Source: Paucibacter sp. KCTC 42545 (lineage in GTDB: Bacteria > Pseudomonadota > Gammaproteobacteria > Burkholderiales > Burkholderiaceae_C). From it: DNA of 64,000 nucleotides. This document shows, piece by piece, positions 55,834-64,000 of the stretch; positions within the stretch are counted from its first letter, which is position 1, and the number at the start of each line of letters is the position of its first letter. Position numbers and translations under genes: made by a program. The stretch lies in contig NZ_CP013692.1 of assembly GCF_001477625.1 (NCBI RefSeq), positions 3,534,001-3,598,000 of the forward strand, given 5' to 3'. The notes below the pieces were generated by a model, which was given only the letters and a program-made list of their open reading frames with translations, was not told the DNA's origin and ran no database searches.

Positions 55834-57798
55834 TTACTGCGTCTTGAACAAGGCCACGGAATCCACCATGCCCTGGGCTTGCAGCTCCAGGCTGCAGGCC
55901 GCAGCGGCCATTTCTTCCACCAGCGCGGCGTTCTGCTGCGTTGATTGATCCATCTGGCTGACGGCCAGGTCAACATGGCGAACGCCGGTGGCCTGCTCGC
56001 GGCTGGCGCTGCGGATGTCATTCATGATGCGCGTCACATGGCCGATGCTGGCCACCACCTCGGTCATGGTGCTGCCGGCCTGGTCAACCAAAACGCTGCC
56101 GCGCTCAACCCGGCTGGCGCTGTCCGTGATCAGGCCCTTGATCTCCTTGGCGGCCTCGGCGCAGCGGCCGGCCAGGCTGCGCACCTCGGTCGCCACGACG
56201 CTGAAACCACGCCCGGCCTCACCCGCCCGCGCCGCTTCCACCGCCGCATTCAGGGCCAGGATATTGGTCTGGAAGGCGATGCCGTCGATCACCGAGGTGA
56301 TGTCTTCAATCCGCTGGCTGGACTTGGCGATATCGCGCATGGTGTCCACCACCTGCGACACCACCTCACCGCCCTTGCTTGCCACGGCGCTGGCGCCTTC
56401 GGCCAAGGCGTTTGCCTTGTGCGCATAGTCCACGTTCTGCTGCACCGTGCCGCTGAGCTGGCGCATCGACGCTGAGGTTTGCTCCAGCGCGCTGGCCTGG
56501 CTTTCGGTGCGGGCCGAGAGGTCTTGATTGCCGCTGGCAATCTGGGCGCAGGCGGTCGCCACGCTATTGGCGTTCTCGCGCGCCGAGTCAACCACGGTGC
56601 TCAGATTCTCACCAATGCGATTCATGGCCGTGACCAGGGCACCGATCTCATCGCCGCGCTTCACATCCAAGCGAACGGTAAGGTCGCCGGTGGCCAGATG
56701 CTCGGCCATGCCCTGCACTTGCGCCAAGGGCCGGCTGACCATGCGGCGCAGCATGAAGTAGGAGATCATGCCCATACCGAAGACCAAGAGCAGTGCCACG
56801 GCGGCATAGTCATTGCGCTGGGCGCGAATCTCGGCGGTGTATTCGTCCACATAGGTGCCGCCGGCAATGACCCAGTTCCAGGCCTTGAAATGGGTGAAGG
56901 CCACTTCCTTTTCACGCGCGGTCGTCTCGCCGCGCTCCTTGTTCAGGTAGCCATAGCTGATCGAGCCGGACTTCTTCTCCAGGATTTCCTTGATGAACTC
57001 GCGCCCATCGGCATCCTTCAGATCGAGCTGGTTCTTACCTTCAACCGTCGGGTGCACCACCATATTGCCGAAGGACTTGCCGGGGCGCGCATCGAGCACG
57101 AAGAAGTAGCCGGTGTCGCCGATCTTCATATCGCGGATGGTGGCCTTCAGCGTCGTCACATAGGCGGTGAAGTCCAGGCCGACAAAGCTCAGGCCGATGG
57201 TTTGGCCGGCCTCGTTGCGGATCGGGTCATAGCGCGTCATGTACTGGCGGCCGAACAGCGTGGCCACACCCACAAAGCTCTCACCCGCAGTGACGGCCTT
57301 GTAGCCCGGATGCTCACGGTCCAGCAAGGTGCCGACGGCGCGTTCCGCCTTTTCATTCTTCAAAGAGGTGGCGATGCGGACAAAGTCCTCCCCCGTCTTG
57401 GCAAACACCGTGGCCACAGCACCGGTGGTTTCGGTAAACGGATCCACAAAGCTGAAGTCGAGATTGATCGTCTTGCCGTTCAAGGCCAGGACCGGCGTGG
57501 CGCGCCCCTTGATCTCGACCGTGCTGTCGCGCAGCTCCATCGAGCCCTTCATGGTGGCCTGGAAAGCCTTGCTCAGGGAGTTGGTGCGCTCGCGGATGTC
57601 TTGGTCGGAGGCCTCCATCAGCTTGACCAGCAGCTGCGTCTTTTGTTCCACCTCGGCGAATGCGTGCGATTCAATGATGCGACCGCTGGAGTAGCTGGCC
57701 GCCATCACAAACAAGGCCAGCACGGCGGCGATCAAAACAAAATTTGCCAGCGACAGCTTGCTGCCCACGCTGGATCGGGCGAACCAATTCATCTTCAT
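55834..57798 (-). CDS. Methyl-accepting chemotaxis protein with Cache sensor
   Basis: A 654-residue chemoreceptor. TM1 about residues 14-33; a long periplasmic Cache-type sensor (about 40-310, with YDPIRNEAGQTIGLSFVGLD and TGYFFVLDARPG); TM2 about 330-350 (AAVALLLVFGMGMISYFML); HAMP (350-405); and a cytoplasmic signalling domain with the hairpin tip EDITSVIDGIAFQTNILALN and AAVEAARAGEAGRGFSVVA. The C-terminus lacks a CheR-binding pentapeptide. Start 57798 is chosen over frame-open codons upstream because TM1 follows directly; an alternative ATG lies two codons on. Expression is probably controlled by the cyclic-di-GMP riboswitch in the leader. Confidence 0.92.
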   Translation of the reverse strand: MKMNWFARSSVGSKLSLANFVLIAAVLALFVMAASYSSGRIIESHAFAEVEQKTQLLVKLMEASDQDIRERTNSLSKAFQATMKGSMELRDSTVEIKGRATPVLALNGKTINLDFSFVDPFTETTGAVATVFAKTGEDFVRIATSLKNEKAERAVGTLLDREHPGYKAVTAGESFVGVATLFGRQYMTRYDPIRNEAGQTIGLSFVGLDFTAYVTTLKATIRDMKIGDTGYFFVLDARPGKSFGNMVVHPTVEGKNQLDLKDADGREFIKEILEKKSGSISYGYLNKERGETTAREKEVAFTHFKAWNWVIAGGTYVDEYTAEIRAQRNDYAAVALLLVFGMGMISYFMLRRMVSRPLAQVQGMAEHLATGDLTVRLDVKRGDEIGALVTAMNRIGENLSTVVDSARENANSVATACAQIASGNQDLSARTESQASALEQTSASMRQLSGTVQQNVDYAHKANALAEGASAVASKGGEVVSQVVDTMRDIAKSSQRIEDITSVIDGIAFQTNILALNAAVEAARAGEAGRGFSVVATEVRSLAGRCAEAAKEIKGLITDSASRVERGSVLVDQAGSTMTEVVASIGHVTRIMNDIRSASREQATGVRHVDLAVSQMDQSTQQNAALVEEMAAAACSLELQAQGMVDSVALFKTQ

Positions 57799-58094
57799 TC
57801 GTACTGCTTTCAAGGTTTTCAAACAATGAACTGCCTCGAAAGCCTGCCCGCTGGCCCTTCTGACAATTCCACGCTCAGGCACGACGAAGCAGTCCGCCCT
57901 GGCGCAATGCCAGGCAGTGAGGGACCAACTCGAGGTGAGCAAGCGCGCGTTGGCGCACCCGCCGGAGTGAACCGGGCAGTTGCGCCACATGTGTCGATAC
58001 GCGACTTGAAAGGCGGAACGCTGCGAGCGATGAAAAGCTCAGCAAGCGCCAAGCGGCCGGGCAGCCGCCATGACCCGGGCCTAGAGAGAGTGGA
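57799..58094 (-). other. Leader region of the chemoreceptor gene
   Basis: About 300 bases lie between the riboswitch aptamer and the chemoreceptor start and are the probable expression platform. I see one small stem (CCTGGC/GCCAGG near 57910-57930) but no T-rich terminator. Open frames in either direction carry no family-like protein sequence. How the signal reaches the ribosome-binding site cannot be told from reading. Confidence 0.5.
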
Positions 58095-58178
58095 CCGAGG
58101 CAGCCCCGCTATCGTTTCCCGCTAAGGAAGTAGACCGGAGGCTTTGTGACCCCGCCTTTCGAACGGGTGTACCGATAG
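58095..58178 (-). promoter_or_regulatory. Cyclic-di-GMP-I (GEMM) riboswitch aptamer
   Basis: Read on the minus strand, the RNA shows the class I core in order: an ACCC arm and TTCGAAA tetraloop-type segment; GGGGTCACAAAGCCTCCGG, closely matching the conserved GGGACGCAAAGCCTCCGG of the family; then CTA; and the P3 return AGCGGGGCTGCC, matching AGCGGGGTTACC. This order and spacing are highly specific. The outer P1 stem is short and imperfect by eye. The aptamer lies a few bases after a sigma-70-like promoter and about 300 bases before the chemoreceptor start. Cyclic-di-GMP would therefore tune receptor expression; on or off switching is not determined. Confidence 0.85.
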
Positions 58179-58183
58179 CAACT

Positions 58184-58213
58184 ATTATCAAACCGAGACT
58201 TGTGTTTAATCAA
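58184..58213 (-). promoter_or_regulatory. Sigma-70-like promoter of the chemoreceptor
   Basis: On the minus strand, TTGATT (58213-58208) and GATAAT (58189-58184) are separated by 18 bases. Transcription would start near 58176-58179, immediately before the riboswitch aptamer. The agreement of promoter and aptamer positions supports both. Confidence 0.7.
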
Positions 58214-58359
58214 GTCATCGCGACACATTCACTGGCATGGCGTGCATTTGTCCACGCGCCAGAAACAGCATGGCAAGCGCCCGCAGGCAAGAACGGGCCA
58301 ATTCAGGCCCGCTCTATCCCAATCAAGGCAAAAGCCCCTGCCGAAGGGCCACTACCGCC

Positions 58360-61341
58360 TCAGCCGCACTGCCCCACATAGCCACAGGCGGTGCAGAAAT
58401 CGCACCCGTCCTTGTGGATCATGGTGGCATTGCCGCATTCCGGGCAGGGCTTGCCGGCCATGGCGGGCACGGTGTTGCCGCTGACCGCCTTGGCCTGAGG
58501 CGCTTGCAGCAAGCCCATCTCAACATGCGGCATGCCTTGCTCATCCAGCACGCCCAGCATGGCGTAGCGGTGGATGATCAGGCGCGCCACATAGGCCACG
58601 GTAGAAGGCCAGATCTGCTGGCGGCGCTCACCCGAGAGCGTGGGCACCGGGGCCATGAAATGGCCCAGCGGCTCGCCCACGTTGAGCAGCTTGCGCAGCT
58701 TCATGCCGATCCAGGCTGGGTCCATCACCCGCATGTCCAGGCTCAGCAGGCGCGCCATGCCGTCCAGCGCTTTCGGGTAATTGCCCGAGAAGCCCATGGC
58801 GCAAGGGCGCGTTACCACCCCGCCATCGGGCGTGGGCAGGCTGACCTCTTTCAGGGTCAATGTAAATTGCTCGTTAGTCGCCGGGTTGTCGACGTCCACC
58901 GCCCAGGCCAGGGTGCCCATGGTGCTGGTGCGCGGCTCTTCGCGGCTGAACATGGCGTCCAGCACCGGGGTGGCGCCGCCTTCGGCCAGGGCACCAAGCT
59001 GCTCGCAACGCCAGCGGATCACGGCGGCCGTGGCGGCCACCACGCCGGGGAAGAGGCGCGGCTCGCCGCCAGGGGGCATGGGCATTTCAAACGCACGCTC
59101 TTCGGCCACGGTGGCCAAGGCATCAAGCTTCAAGCGCAGCCAGGCAGCGTCATTGGTGCGCAGATCCATCGACAAGGTCTTGGCCACAGCGGCTAGGCCG
59201 CGCGGCTGCTCGGCGCCATTCACCCAGACCTCGAAAGGCAGGTTCTTGCCAAATAGGCCGGCGTCGGGGCCAACTGCGGGCAGTTCGCCGACGAAAAGCG
59301 CGAAGTCGCCATGCGGATGGCGGATCATGTAGCTCCAGGCCGGGTTGCCGCCGGGCAACTCGGGCCGGCTGGGCCAGCGCAGCGAGGCCAGCACGGCATT
59401 GGGCAGGCGCGTGACCAACATGCGCTGGTTGCTGCCATCGGCACTGCTCACCGGCTTGAGGGGCTCGGGCTCGGTCACCGCCGGGGCCGCGTCCACGCTC
59501 AGCACCGAACCGAGCACGCTATTGGGCCGGTAAGTGGCCAAGCCCTTGAGCCCCGCCTTCCAGGCCTGGTGGTAGAGATTCTGGAACTCGGTGTAGGGGT
59601 AGTCCACCGGCACATTGACGGTCTTGGAAATGGCCGTGTCGACGTACGGCGCCACGGCCGCCACCATCAGCGCGTGGTCAGAGGCACTCAGTTCCAGCGC
59701 CGTGACGAAGGCGGATGTCAGCGGCGCGCCGGTGCCGAACATATGGCGATACAAGCGCCAAGCATGGTCTTCCACCGCGTACTCTTTGTAGCCGCCATCG
59801 GGCATGCGCTTCTTGCGGGTGTAGCTCCAGCTGAAGGCCGGCTCGATGCCGTTGGAAGCGTTGTCGGCAAAGGCCAGGCTGATGGTGCCGGTGGGCGCAA
59901 TCGACAACAGGTGCGAGTTGCGCAAGCCCTGGGCGCGGATCTTGTCCTTCAGGCCTTGTGGCAGGCGCGAGGCGAAGTTGCCACCCGACAGGTACAGATC
60001 GGCATTGAAGAGCGGGAAAGCGCCGCGCTCCACGGCCAGATCGGCCGAAGCGCTGTAGGCCGCATCGCGCATCACCTCGCTGATGCGACGGGCGGCGTCA
60101 CGCGCGGCGTCGCTGTCGTAGCGCAGGCCCAGCATCACCAGGGCATCACCCAGGCCGGTAAAGCCCAGGCCGACGCGGCGCTTGTTGCGCGCTTCCTGCT
60201 GCTGCGCGGGCAAGGGCCAGGGGGTGACGTCCAGCACGTTATCCAGCATGCGGGTGGCGGTGCGGCAGACGTCGGCAAAGCCGGCTTCGTCAAACTCGGC
60301 GGCCGCGCCAAAGGGGTCGCGCACAAAACTCGTCAGATTGACCGAGCCCAGGCAGCAGCAGCCATAGGCCGGCAAAGGCTGCTCGGCGCAGGGGTTGGTG
60401 GCGGAGATGGACTCGCAGTAGTGGAGGTTGTTGTCGAGGTTGATGCGATCCAGGAACAACACGCCGGGCTCGGCATGGTCGTAGGTGGAGCGCATCACCT
60501 GGTCCCACAGCTCGCGGGCTTTGAGCTTGCGGTAAACCCACAGCCCATCGGCACGCTGATAGGCACCGGCAGCACGCTGCTTGGGGCCGGGCTCGGCCTT
60601 GTGGGTCAGCTCGAATTCGGCGTCAGCGTCAACGGCCTGCATGAACACATCGGTCACGCCGACCGAGATATTGAAGTTCTTCAGATCGCCCTGGTCCTTG
60701 GCGTGGATGAATTCCTCCACATCCGGGTGGTCACAGCGCAGCACACCCATTTGGGCGCCGCGGCGGCTACCGGCGCTTTCCACCGTTTCGCAGGAACGGT
60801 CAAACACCCGCATATAGCTGACCGGGCCGGAGGCATTGCTTTGGGTTGAACCCACCCAGGCGCCGCGCGGGCGGATGCGTGAAAAGTCATAGCCCACCCC
60901 GCCGCCGCGCCGCATGGTTTCAGCGGCTTCGGTCAAGGCGGTGTAAATACCCGGGTGGCCATCCTCAACGGAGGCGATGGAGTCGCCCACCGGCTGCACA
61001 AAACAATTGATCAAGGTGGCGCTGAGTTCCGTGCCCGCGGCGGAATTGATGCGCCCGGCCGGCACAAAGCCACGCCGCTGGGCGTCCAGAAACTTGAGTT
61101 CCCACTCGGCCCGCGCCTCAGGCGCCTCGGCTTCGGCCAAGGCGCGCGCCACCCGCTGGCGCAATTGATCCAGGGTCTGCTCATCGCCCTTGGCGTATTT
61201 CTCCAGCAAGACCTCGGCACTGATCTCTTGCGCTGACAGGGCGGCGGCCGGCGCAATGGCCGTCAGGGGGGCCTTCGTGGCCACGGCTGGCGCCAGGGCC
61301 TCGTCATCAAAACTCTGTTGGGTGGGGATAGGCGGGGTCAT
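58360..61341 (-). CDS. nrdJ: Adenosylcobalamin-dependent (class II) ribonucleotide reductase
   Basis: A 993-residue class II reductase that makes deoxyribonucleotides using a cobalamin-derived radical, with or without oxygen. N-terminal domain to about 110; ten-stranded barrel with [37 protein letters not shown] segment ([15 protein letters not shown]) and [22 protein letters not shown]-terminal region ends in zinc-ribbon-like cysteines (CPECG ... [13 protein letters not shown]), the redox tail. Full length. A single polypeptide; no NrdR-like box or cobalamin riboswitch was recognised upstream. It diverges from the hypothetical gene at 61.7 kb. Confidence 0.94.
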   Translation of the reverse strand: MTPPIPTQQSFDDEALAPAVATKAPLTAIAPAAALSAQEISAEVLLEKYAKGDEQTLDQLRQRVARALAEAEAPEARAEWELKFLDAQRRGFVPAGRINSAAGTELSATLINCFVQPVGDSIASVEDGHPGIYTALTEAAETMRRGGGVGYDFSRIRPRGAWVGSTQSNASGPVSYMRVFDRSCETVESAGSRRGAQMGVLRCDHPDVEEFIHAKDQGDLKNFNISVGVTDVFMQAVDADAEFELTHKAEPGPKQRAAGAYQRADGLWVYRKLKARELWDQVMRSTYDHAEPGVLFLDRINLDNNLHYCESISATNPCAEQPLPAYGCCCLGSVNLTSFVRDPFGAAAEFDEAGFADVCRTATRMLDNVLDVTPWPLPAQQQEARNKRRVGLGFTGLGDALVMLGLRYDSDAARDAARRISEVMRDAAYSASADLAVERGAFPLFNADLYLSGGNFASRLPQGLKDKIRAQGLRNSHLLSIAPTGTISLAFADNASNGIEPAFSWSYTRKKRMPDGGYKEYAVEDHAWRLYRHMFGTGAPLTSAFVTALELSASDHALMVAAVAPYVDTAISKTVNVPVDYPYTEFQNLYHQAWKAGLKGLATYRPNSVLGSVLSVDAAPAVTEPEPLKPVSSADGSNQRMLVTRLPNAVLASLRWPSRPELPGGNPAWSYMIRHPHGDFALFVGELPAVGPDAGLFGKNLPFEVWVNGAEQPRGLAAVAKTLSMDLRTNDAAWLRLKLDALATVAEERAFEMPMPPGGEPRLFPGVVAATAAVIRWRCEQLGALAEGGATPVLDAMFSREEPRTSTMGTLAWAVDVDNPATNEQFTLTLKEVSLPTPDGGVVTRPCAMGFSGNYPKALDGMARLLSLDMRVMDPAWIGMKLRKLLNVGEPLGHFMAPVPTLSGERRQQIWPSTVAYVARLIIHRYAMLGVLDEQGMPHVEMGLLQAPQAKAVSGNTVPAMAGKPCPECGNATMIHKDGCDFCTACGYVGQCG

Positions 61342-61681
61342 GCTGAGGCTCTTTCAATTGGGGCGAGGCAAGGTCGCCATGATGGACCCATCTTAGCGAT
61401 CGGAACTTGACCCCGCGCAGGGCTTGTCCCGCTTGCGCCCGCGAAAAAACCGCTTCTCAGGCCCGCAGCAATTCGGCTTGTTAGCGCCTACTTTCCCGCC
61501 AACTTCCGCGCTTTCAATGTCACAAGGCGGGACTAAGATGGTGGGCCGCCTGCCGCACAGAGGCGGGTAAATTTTTCTTGATCTGGACGCATGACGCCCA
61601 GGTCGGACAGGCGAGCAGAAGATGCGCTCGCACCGGCCATAGGGACAGATAGCAACGGGCGCAGTTGAGCCGACTCTTGAG
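61342..61681. other. Intergenic region upstream of nrdJ
   Basis: No gene is evident in these 340 bases between divergent nrdJ and a hypothetical gene. A CCGCCT/AGGCGG hairpin (61546-61551 with 61561-61566) followed by GTAAATTTTTC resembles a terminator on the plus strand but has no evident gene before it. No B12-box or NrdR-type repeats are recognised. Promoters for both flanking genes must lie here. Confidence 0.4.
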
Positions 61682-62125
61682 ATGAATCACAGCAGCAAAA
61701 AACTTAGCCCCAACCAGGATGACCTGCCCAAATTGGCCGTGGCGCTGGAATATGCCGACCTGAGTGCCGCGCTTTACCTGGCCGGGGGCAGCGACCACGC
61801 CGCCCGCTTGCTGGCCGCTGCCGCCGAAGAAGTCTTGGGCGAGTTGGCCAAGCTCCTGGGTGGCCATGCCCGCAATAACGACGCCGTACAGACCTTGCTG
61901 GCCCGCATCGCCTTGCGCTACCAGGCCCCCTTGATCGACACCCGCAGCCAGGCCGCCAATCGCCAGCTTCAGTCTGCGGGGCCTAACGGCGAGCGCGACG
62001 AAGTGCGCGCCGCCACCGCCACCTATCTGCGCGCCGCTTGGTACATCCTGGAGTCCATGGGCCTGGAAGCGGTGATTCCGCAGCGCCTGCAGAAAGCGGT
62101 GGACCAGAGCACGATTTGCCGTTGA
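61682..62125 (+). CDS. Hypothetical helical protein
   Basis: A 147-residue protein, predicted all-alpha and Ala/Leu-rich, without a signal peptide or membrane segment. Segments such as LPKLAVALEYADLSAALYLA, HAARLLAAAAEEVLGELAKL and VRAATATYLRAAWYILESMG suggest a four-helix or HEPN-like bundle, but the match is not close enough to name. The frame has normal codon use and an ATG. I do not recognise the family. The neighbouring PilZ gene is on the same strand but about 140 bases away. Confidence 0.68.
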   Translation: MNHSSKKLSPNQDDLPKLAVALEYADLSAALYLAGGSDHAARLLAAAAEEVLGELAKLLGGHARNNDAVQTLLARIALRYQAPLIDTRSQAANRQLQSAGPNGERDEVRAATATYLRAAWYILESMGLEAVIPQRLQKAVDQSTICR

Positions 62126-62266
62126 TTCGACTCTGATTGGCCGCCAACGGGCCCGCAGCACCAGCCGCCGCACGCCTCGCCCCAAATGCCCACGAATTTG
62201 CTAGCAATTCAGTGCGCAGGCCGGGGCCCGGTCTGCTAGCATGATTTCAGCTTTTGGGAGCTTGCC

Positions 62267-62629
62267 ATCAATACCGAACGCCGCCATTTCACCCGCGTCG
62301 CCTTCGACGTCGAGGCCGAGTTGATCACCACTCATGAGCAGATTCAGGCGCATGTGCTTGACCTCTCACTGAAGGGCGCGCTGCTCAAGCTCCCGCACGC
62401 CAAGTTCGTGACCCTGGGCCAGCCCTGCCTGCTCAAAATCACCCTGGCCGACAAGAGCACCACCATCGCCATGGCCGGTGAGCTGGCCCATGTCGAAGGC
62501 GAGTCCGCCGGCCTGCTGTGCCGCAGCATCGACATCGAGAGCATCACCCACCTGCGCCGCCTGATCGAGATGAATCTGGGCGACGCGAGCTTGGTGGAGC
62601 GCGAACTGATCGCGCTGATTGGTCACTGA
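62267..62629 (+). CDS. PilZ-domain cyclic-di-GMP-binding protein, AUC start
   Basis: A single PilZ domain of 120 residues. Both ligand motifs are present: RRHFTR near residues 5-10 (RxxxR) and DLSLKG near residues 32-37 (D/NxSxxG). The first in-frame ATG/GTG/TTG is a TTG at 62321, but starting there removes the RxxxR motif that binds cyclic-di-GMP. The only codon that restores it is ATC at 62267, which follows GGGAG with six bases spacing. No ATG occurs in this frame nearby; the ATG at 62241 is in another frame. So either AUC is used as start or an ATG was lost by mutation or sequencing error. Confidence 0.7.
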   Translation: MNTERRHFTRVAFDVEAELITTHEQIQAHVLDLSLKGALLKLPHAKFVTLGQPCLLKITLADKSTTIAMAGELAHVEGESAGLLCRSIDIESITHLRRLIEMNLGDASLVERELIALIGH

Positions 62630-62637
62630 CCTGGTCG

Positions 62638-63486
62638 TCAAGCCAGGATAAATTTCCTCAAGACCGCAAACGCGGCGACCGGGTCATCGCGCCAGGCGCC
62701 GTGGCCCACGCCTGGGAAAGTCACCAGCTGAGAGAACTCAGCGGGCAAAGCGGCAGCAATCTCGCGCGCATCCTCGGCCGGGCAGACCGGATCTTCCTCA
62801 CCCGCCATCACCAGCACCGGACATTGCGCACCGGCCAGGCCGGGCAGCAAATTGAGATGCTGCTTTTCGCCGGCGACAAAATGCAGCAGGATGTCTTCAC
62901 GCACCAGCGTTCGCTGCGCCGCCAGCGGATCGGCCGGCGCCGTCGTGTTGTAGAGGTGGCGGCAGCCGGCCCAGTAAGCGGCCCAGGTGGCCGGGTCGGG
63001 CCGGGTCCAAAAAGCTTCCGCCAAGGCGCGGGCTTGCGCGCCGCCGCGCTTCTCAAAACCATCGAGCTTGCGCCCTAGGCCCATATGGTGCGAGGTGCTG
63101 GACAAAATCACCTTGGCGGCATGTCCGGGATGGCGAGCGATGTAGTGCTGCGCCACAAAACCGCCGAACGATTGGCCCAGCACGATGGGTTTTTCGATGC
63201 CCAGGGCGTCGCACAGGCGCACCACATCGTCGGCCCAGGTGTCCAGCGTCCACTCACTCGGCGGCCGCTCATCGCTGCGGCCATGTCCGCGATGGTCGTA
63301 GTAAATGATTTGCGCAATATCCGCCAGCTGCGAGAAGCCTGGTTTGAAGGCGGCGTGGTCGAAGCCCGGCCCGCCGTGCATGCAAATCAGTGTGGGCTTC
63401 TCGCGCATCTGCGCGCCATCGGGCACCAGGCCCGGCCCTTGCACATCCACGAACAGGCGCACGCCCTGACCGATATCGATTCGCAT
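62638..63486 (-). CDS. Alpha/beta hydrolase (proline iminopeptidase-like)
   Basis: A 282-residue cytoplasmic enzyme. Oxyanion HGGPG (residues 37-41), Ser106 in GQSFGG as nucleophile, acid in AGEEDPVCPAED and the catalytic His in GVGHGAW. Together these form the triad of the prolyl-iminopeptidase/epoxide-hydrolase branch. The start at 63486 has the expected N-terminus (RIDIGQGVRLFVDVQGPG); the frame is open 45 codons further upstream without family-like sequence. Substrate unknown. It is convergent with the PilZ gene and divergent from the molybdopterin oxidoreductase gene. Confidence 0.88.
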   Translation of the reverse strand: MRIDIGQGVRLFVDVQGPGLVPDGAQMREKPTLICMHGGPGFDHAAFKPGFSQLADIAQIIYYDHRGHGRSDERPPSEWTLDTWADDVVRLCDALGIEKPIVLGQSFGGFVAQHYIARHPGHAAKVILSSTSHHMGLGRKLDGFEKRGGAQARALAEAFWTRPDPATWAAYWAGCRHLYNTTAPADPLAAQRTLVREDILLHFVAGEKQHLNLLPGLAGAQCPVLVMAGEEDPVCPAEDAREIAAALPAEFSQLVTFPGVGHGAWRDDPVAAFAVLRKFILA

Positions 63487-63619
63487 ACCCACTCCAAGCG
63501 TCCAAAACCGGCAGTATGCCGCTGTCGCCTTGTTGACCCCGCGCCGTGGCCGGACGGCCCACAATCCGCCCCGAACCGTCATCCGCCGACCACTCTTTCT
63601 CAGCCATTTGGAGCCCGCC

Positions 63620-64000
63620 ATGTCCGAGCAAGTTCACTACCGCATCTGCCCGCTGTGCGAGGCCTGCTGCGGGCTCGAAATCCGCAGCGACGGACAGCAA
63701 GTCATCAGCATCCGCGGCGCCGAGCAAGACGTGCTGAGCGCAGGCTTCCTCTGCCCCAAGGGCGTCAGCCTGAAAGACTTGCACGAAGACCCCGACCGCC
63801 TGCGCCAGCCGCTGATCAAGCGCAACGGCCAGTTTGAGCCCGCCACTTGGGACGAAGCCTTGGCCGAAGTCGAGCGCCGACTGCTGCCGATTCTGCAAGC
63901 GCAGGGGCCCGACGCAGTTGCCGCCAGCATTGGCAACCCCGCCGTGCACAAGATCGGCCTGCTGGCCTACTTCCCGCGCCTGGCGCGCGCCCTGGGCAGC
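63620..64000 (+). CDS. Molybdopterin oxidoreductase, 5' part (cut by window end)
   Basis: The first 127 codons of a bis-MGD molybdoenzyme. The N-terminal iron-sulfur motif CPLCEACCG ... FLCPKG (cysteines near residues 10, 13, 17 and about 45) binds a 4Fe-4S cluster. LREDP-type sequence (LHEDPDRLRQPLIKR) and FEPATWDEALAEVERRL follow, as in formate dehydrogenase, nitrate reductase and similar families. The reading frame is intact to the window edge. Which substrate it acts on cannot be decided from this portion. Confidence 0.9.
   Translation, partial: MSEQVHYRICPLCEACCGLEIRSDGQQVISIRGAEQDVLSAGFLCPKGVSLKDLHEDPDRLRQPLIKRNGQFEPATWDEALAEVERRLLPILQAQGPDAVAASIGNPAVHKIGLLAYFPRLARALGS

Noticed and set aside
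56479..58125. Plus-strand open frame opposite the chemoreceptor and its leader
   Set aside because: It overlaps a complete chemoreceptor and the riboswitch leader and has antisense-like composition.
57961..58180. First impression of an RNase P or other structured housekeeping RNA in the gene-free stretch
   Set aside because: Reading the minus strand gave a specific match to the cyclic-di-GMP-I aptamer, and the RNase P landmarks are absent.
59311..60849. Plus-strand open frame opposite nrdJ
   Set aside because: It is the antisense of conserved reductase motifs and has no domain or ribosome-binding evidence.
61342..61681. Possible cobalamin riboswitch upstream of nrdJ
   Set aside because: No B12-box or typical multi-stem arrangement was found by reading, so it was not annotated.

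Overview
The window is GC-rich (about 65 % by eye) and densely coded on both strands. It looks like a chromosomal segment of a Burkholderiales betaproteobacterium, most likely from the Roseateles/Paucibacter/Pelomonas neighbourhood. That placement is inferred from overall protein character: a PEP-CTERM protein, a CysB-type regulator after sbp-cysTWA, a one-chain indolepyruvate:ferredoxin oxidoreductase with an Lrp-type regulator, and many GGDEF/EAL and TonB proteins. I see no rRNA, tRNA, CRISPR array, prophage or complete insertion sequence.

Layout. 0.1-5.5 kb: a fatty-acid beta-oxidation cluster (SCP2 lipid-binding protein, MerR regulator, acyl-CoA dehydrogenase, thiolase, hydratase/dehydrogenase fusion). 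5.6-13.8 kb: a secreted EF-hand protein, a DUF3011/ricin-lectin protein, an MFS permease, an MtfA-type peptidase, a CBS protein, a membrane diguanylate cyclase, a coupled DUF2520/exported methyltransferase pair, and YjdM. 13.9-18.1 kb: an Lrp regulator divergent from the large 2-oxoacid:ferredoxin oxidoreductase. 18.1-25 kb: a GAF-PAS-PAS-GGDEF-EAL protein, a TetR regulator, a universal stress protein, a DEDDh exonuclease, an EcsC-like protein and an amino-acid permease. 25-31.5 kb: a TonB receptor convergent with a secreted S8 protease, followed by a PEP-CTERM protein. 32-36.4 kb: a class II HDAC-type deacetylase directly followed by a Pat-type acetyltransferase fused to an ADP-forming acyl-CoA-synthetase-like region, then a small secreted protein.

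36.6-41.8 kb: a complete sulfate ABC importer (sbp-cysT-cysW-cysA) and a CysB-type regulator, separated by two inverted copies of a palindromic element. 41.9-45.8 kb: a TRAP transporter with a TatT lipoprotein, a DctP binding protein and a fused DctQM permease. 45.9-51.6 kb: a small secreted protein, an orphan family-5 solute-binding protein with a LexA-like box upstream, a cytochrome b561, a DUF1488 protein, an M14 carboxypeptidase and a nitroreductase. 51.8-55.7 kb: a second TonB receptor and a second, permease-less sulfate-type binding protein. 55.8-58.2 kb: a chemoreceptor whose leader carries a convincing cyclic-di-GMP-I (GEMM) riboswitch under a recognisable sigma-70 promoter. 58.4-64 kb: a B12-dependent ribonucleotide reductase, a hypothetical gene, a PilZ protein apparently started at an AUC codon, an alpha/beta hydrolase, and the 5' part of a molybdopterin oxidoreductase cut by the window end.

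Themes. Cyclic-di-GMP signalling recurs: two GGDEF proteins, one with EAL; a PilZ effector; and the riboswitch on the chemoreceptor. Other recurring themes are acyl-CoA, 2-oxoacid and acetylation metabolism, sulfate uptake with its regulator, and capture and digestion of external peptides. The strongest leads are the chemoreceptor riboswitch, the non-canonical start of the PilZ gene, the deacetylase/acetyltransferase pair, and the paired palindromic repeat beside the CysB-type regulator.
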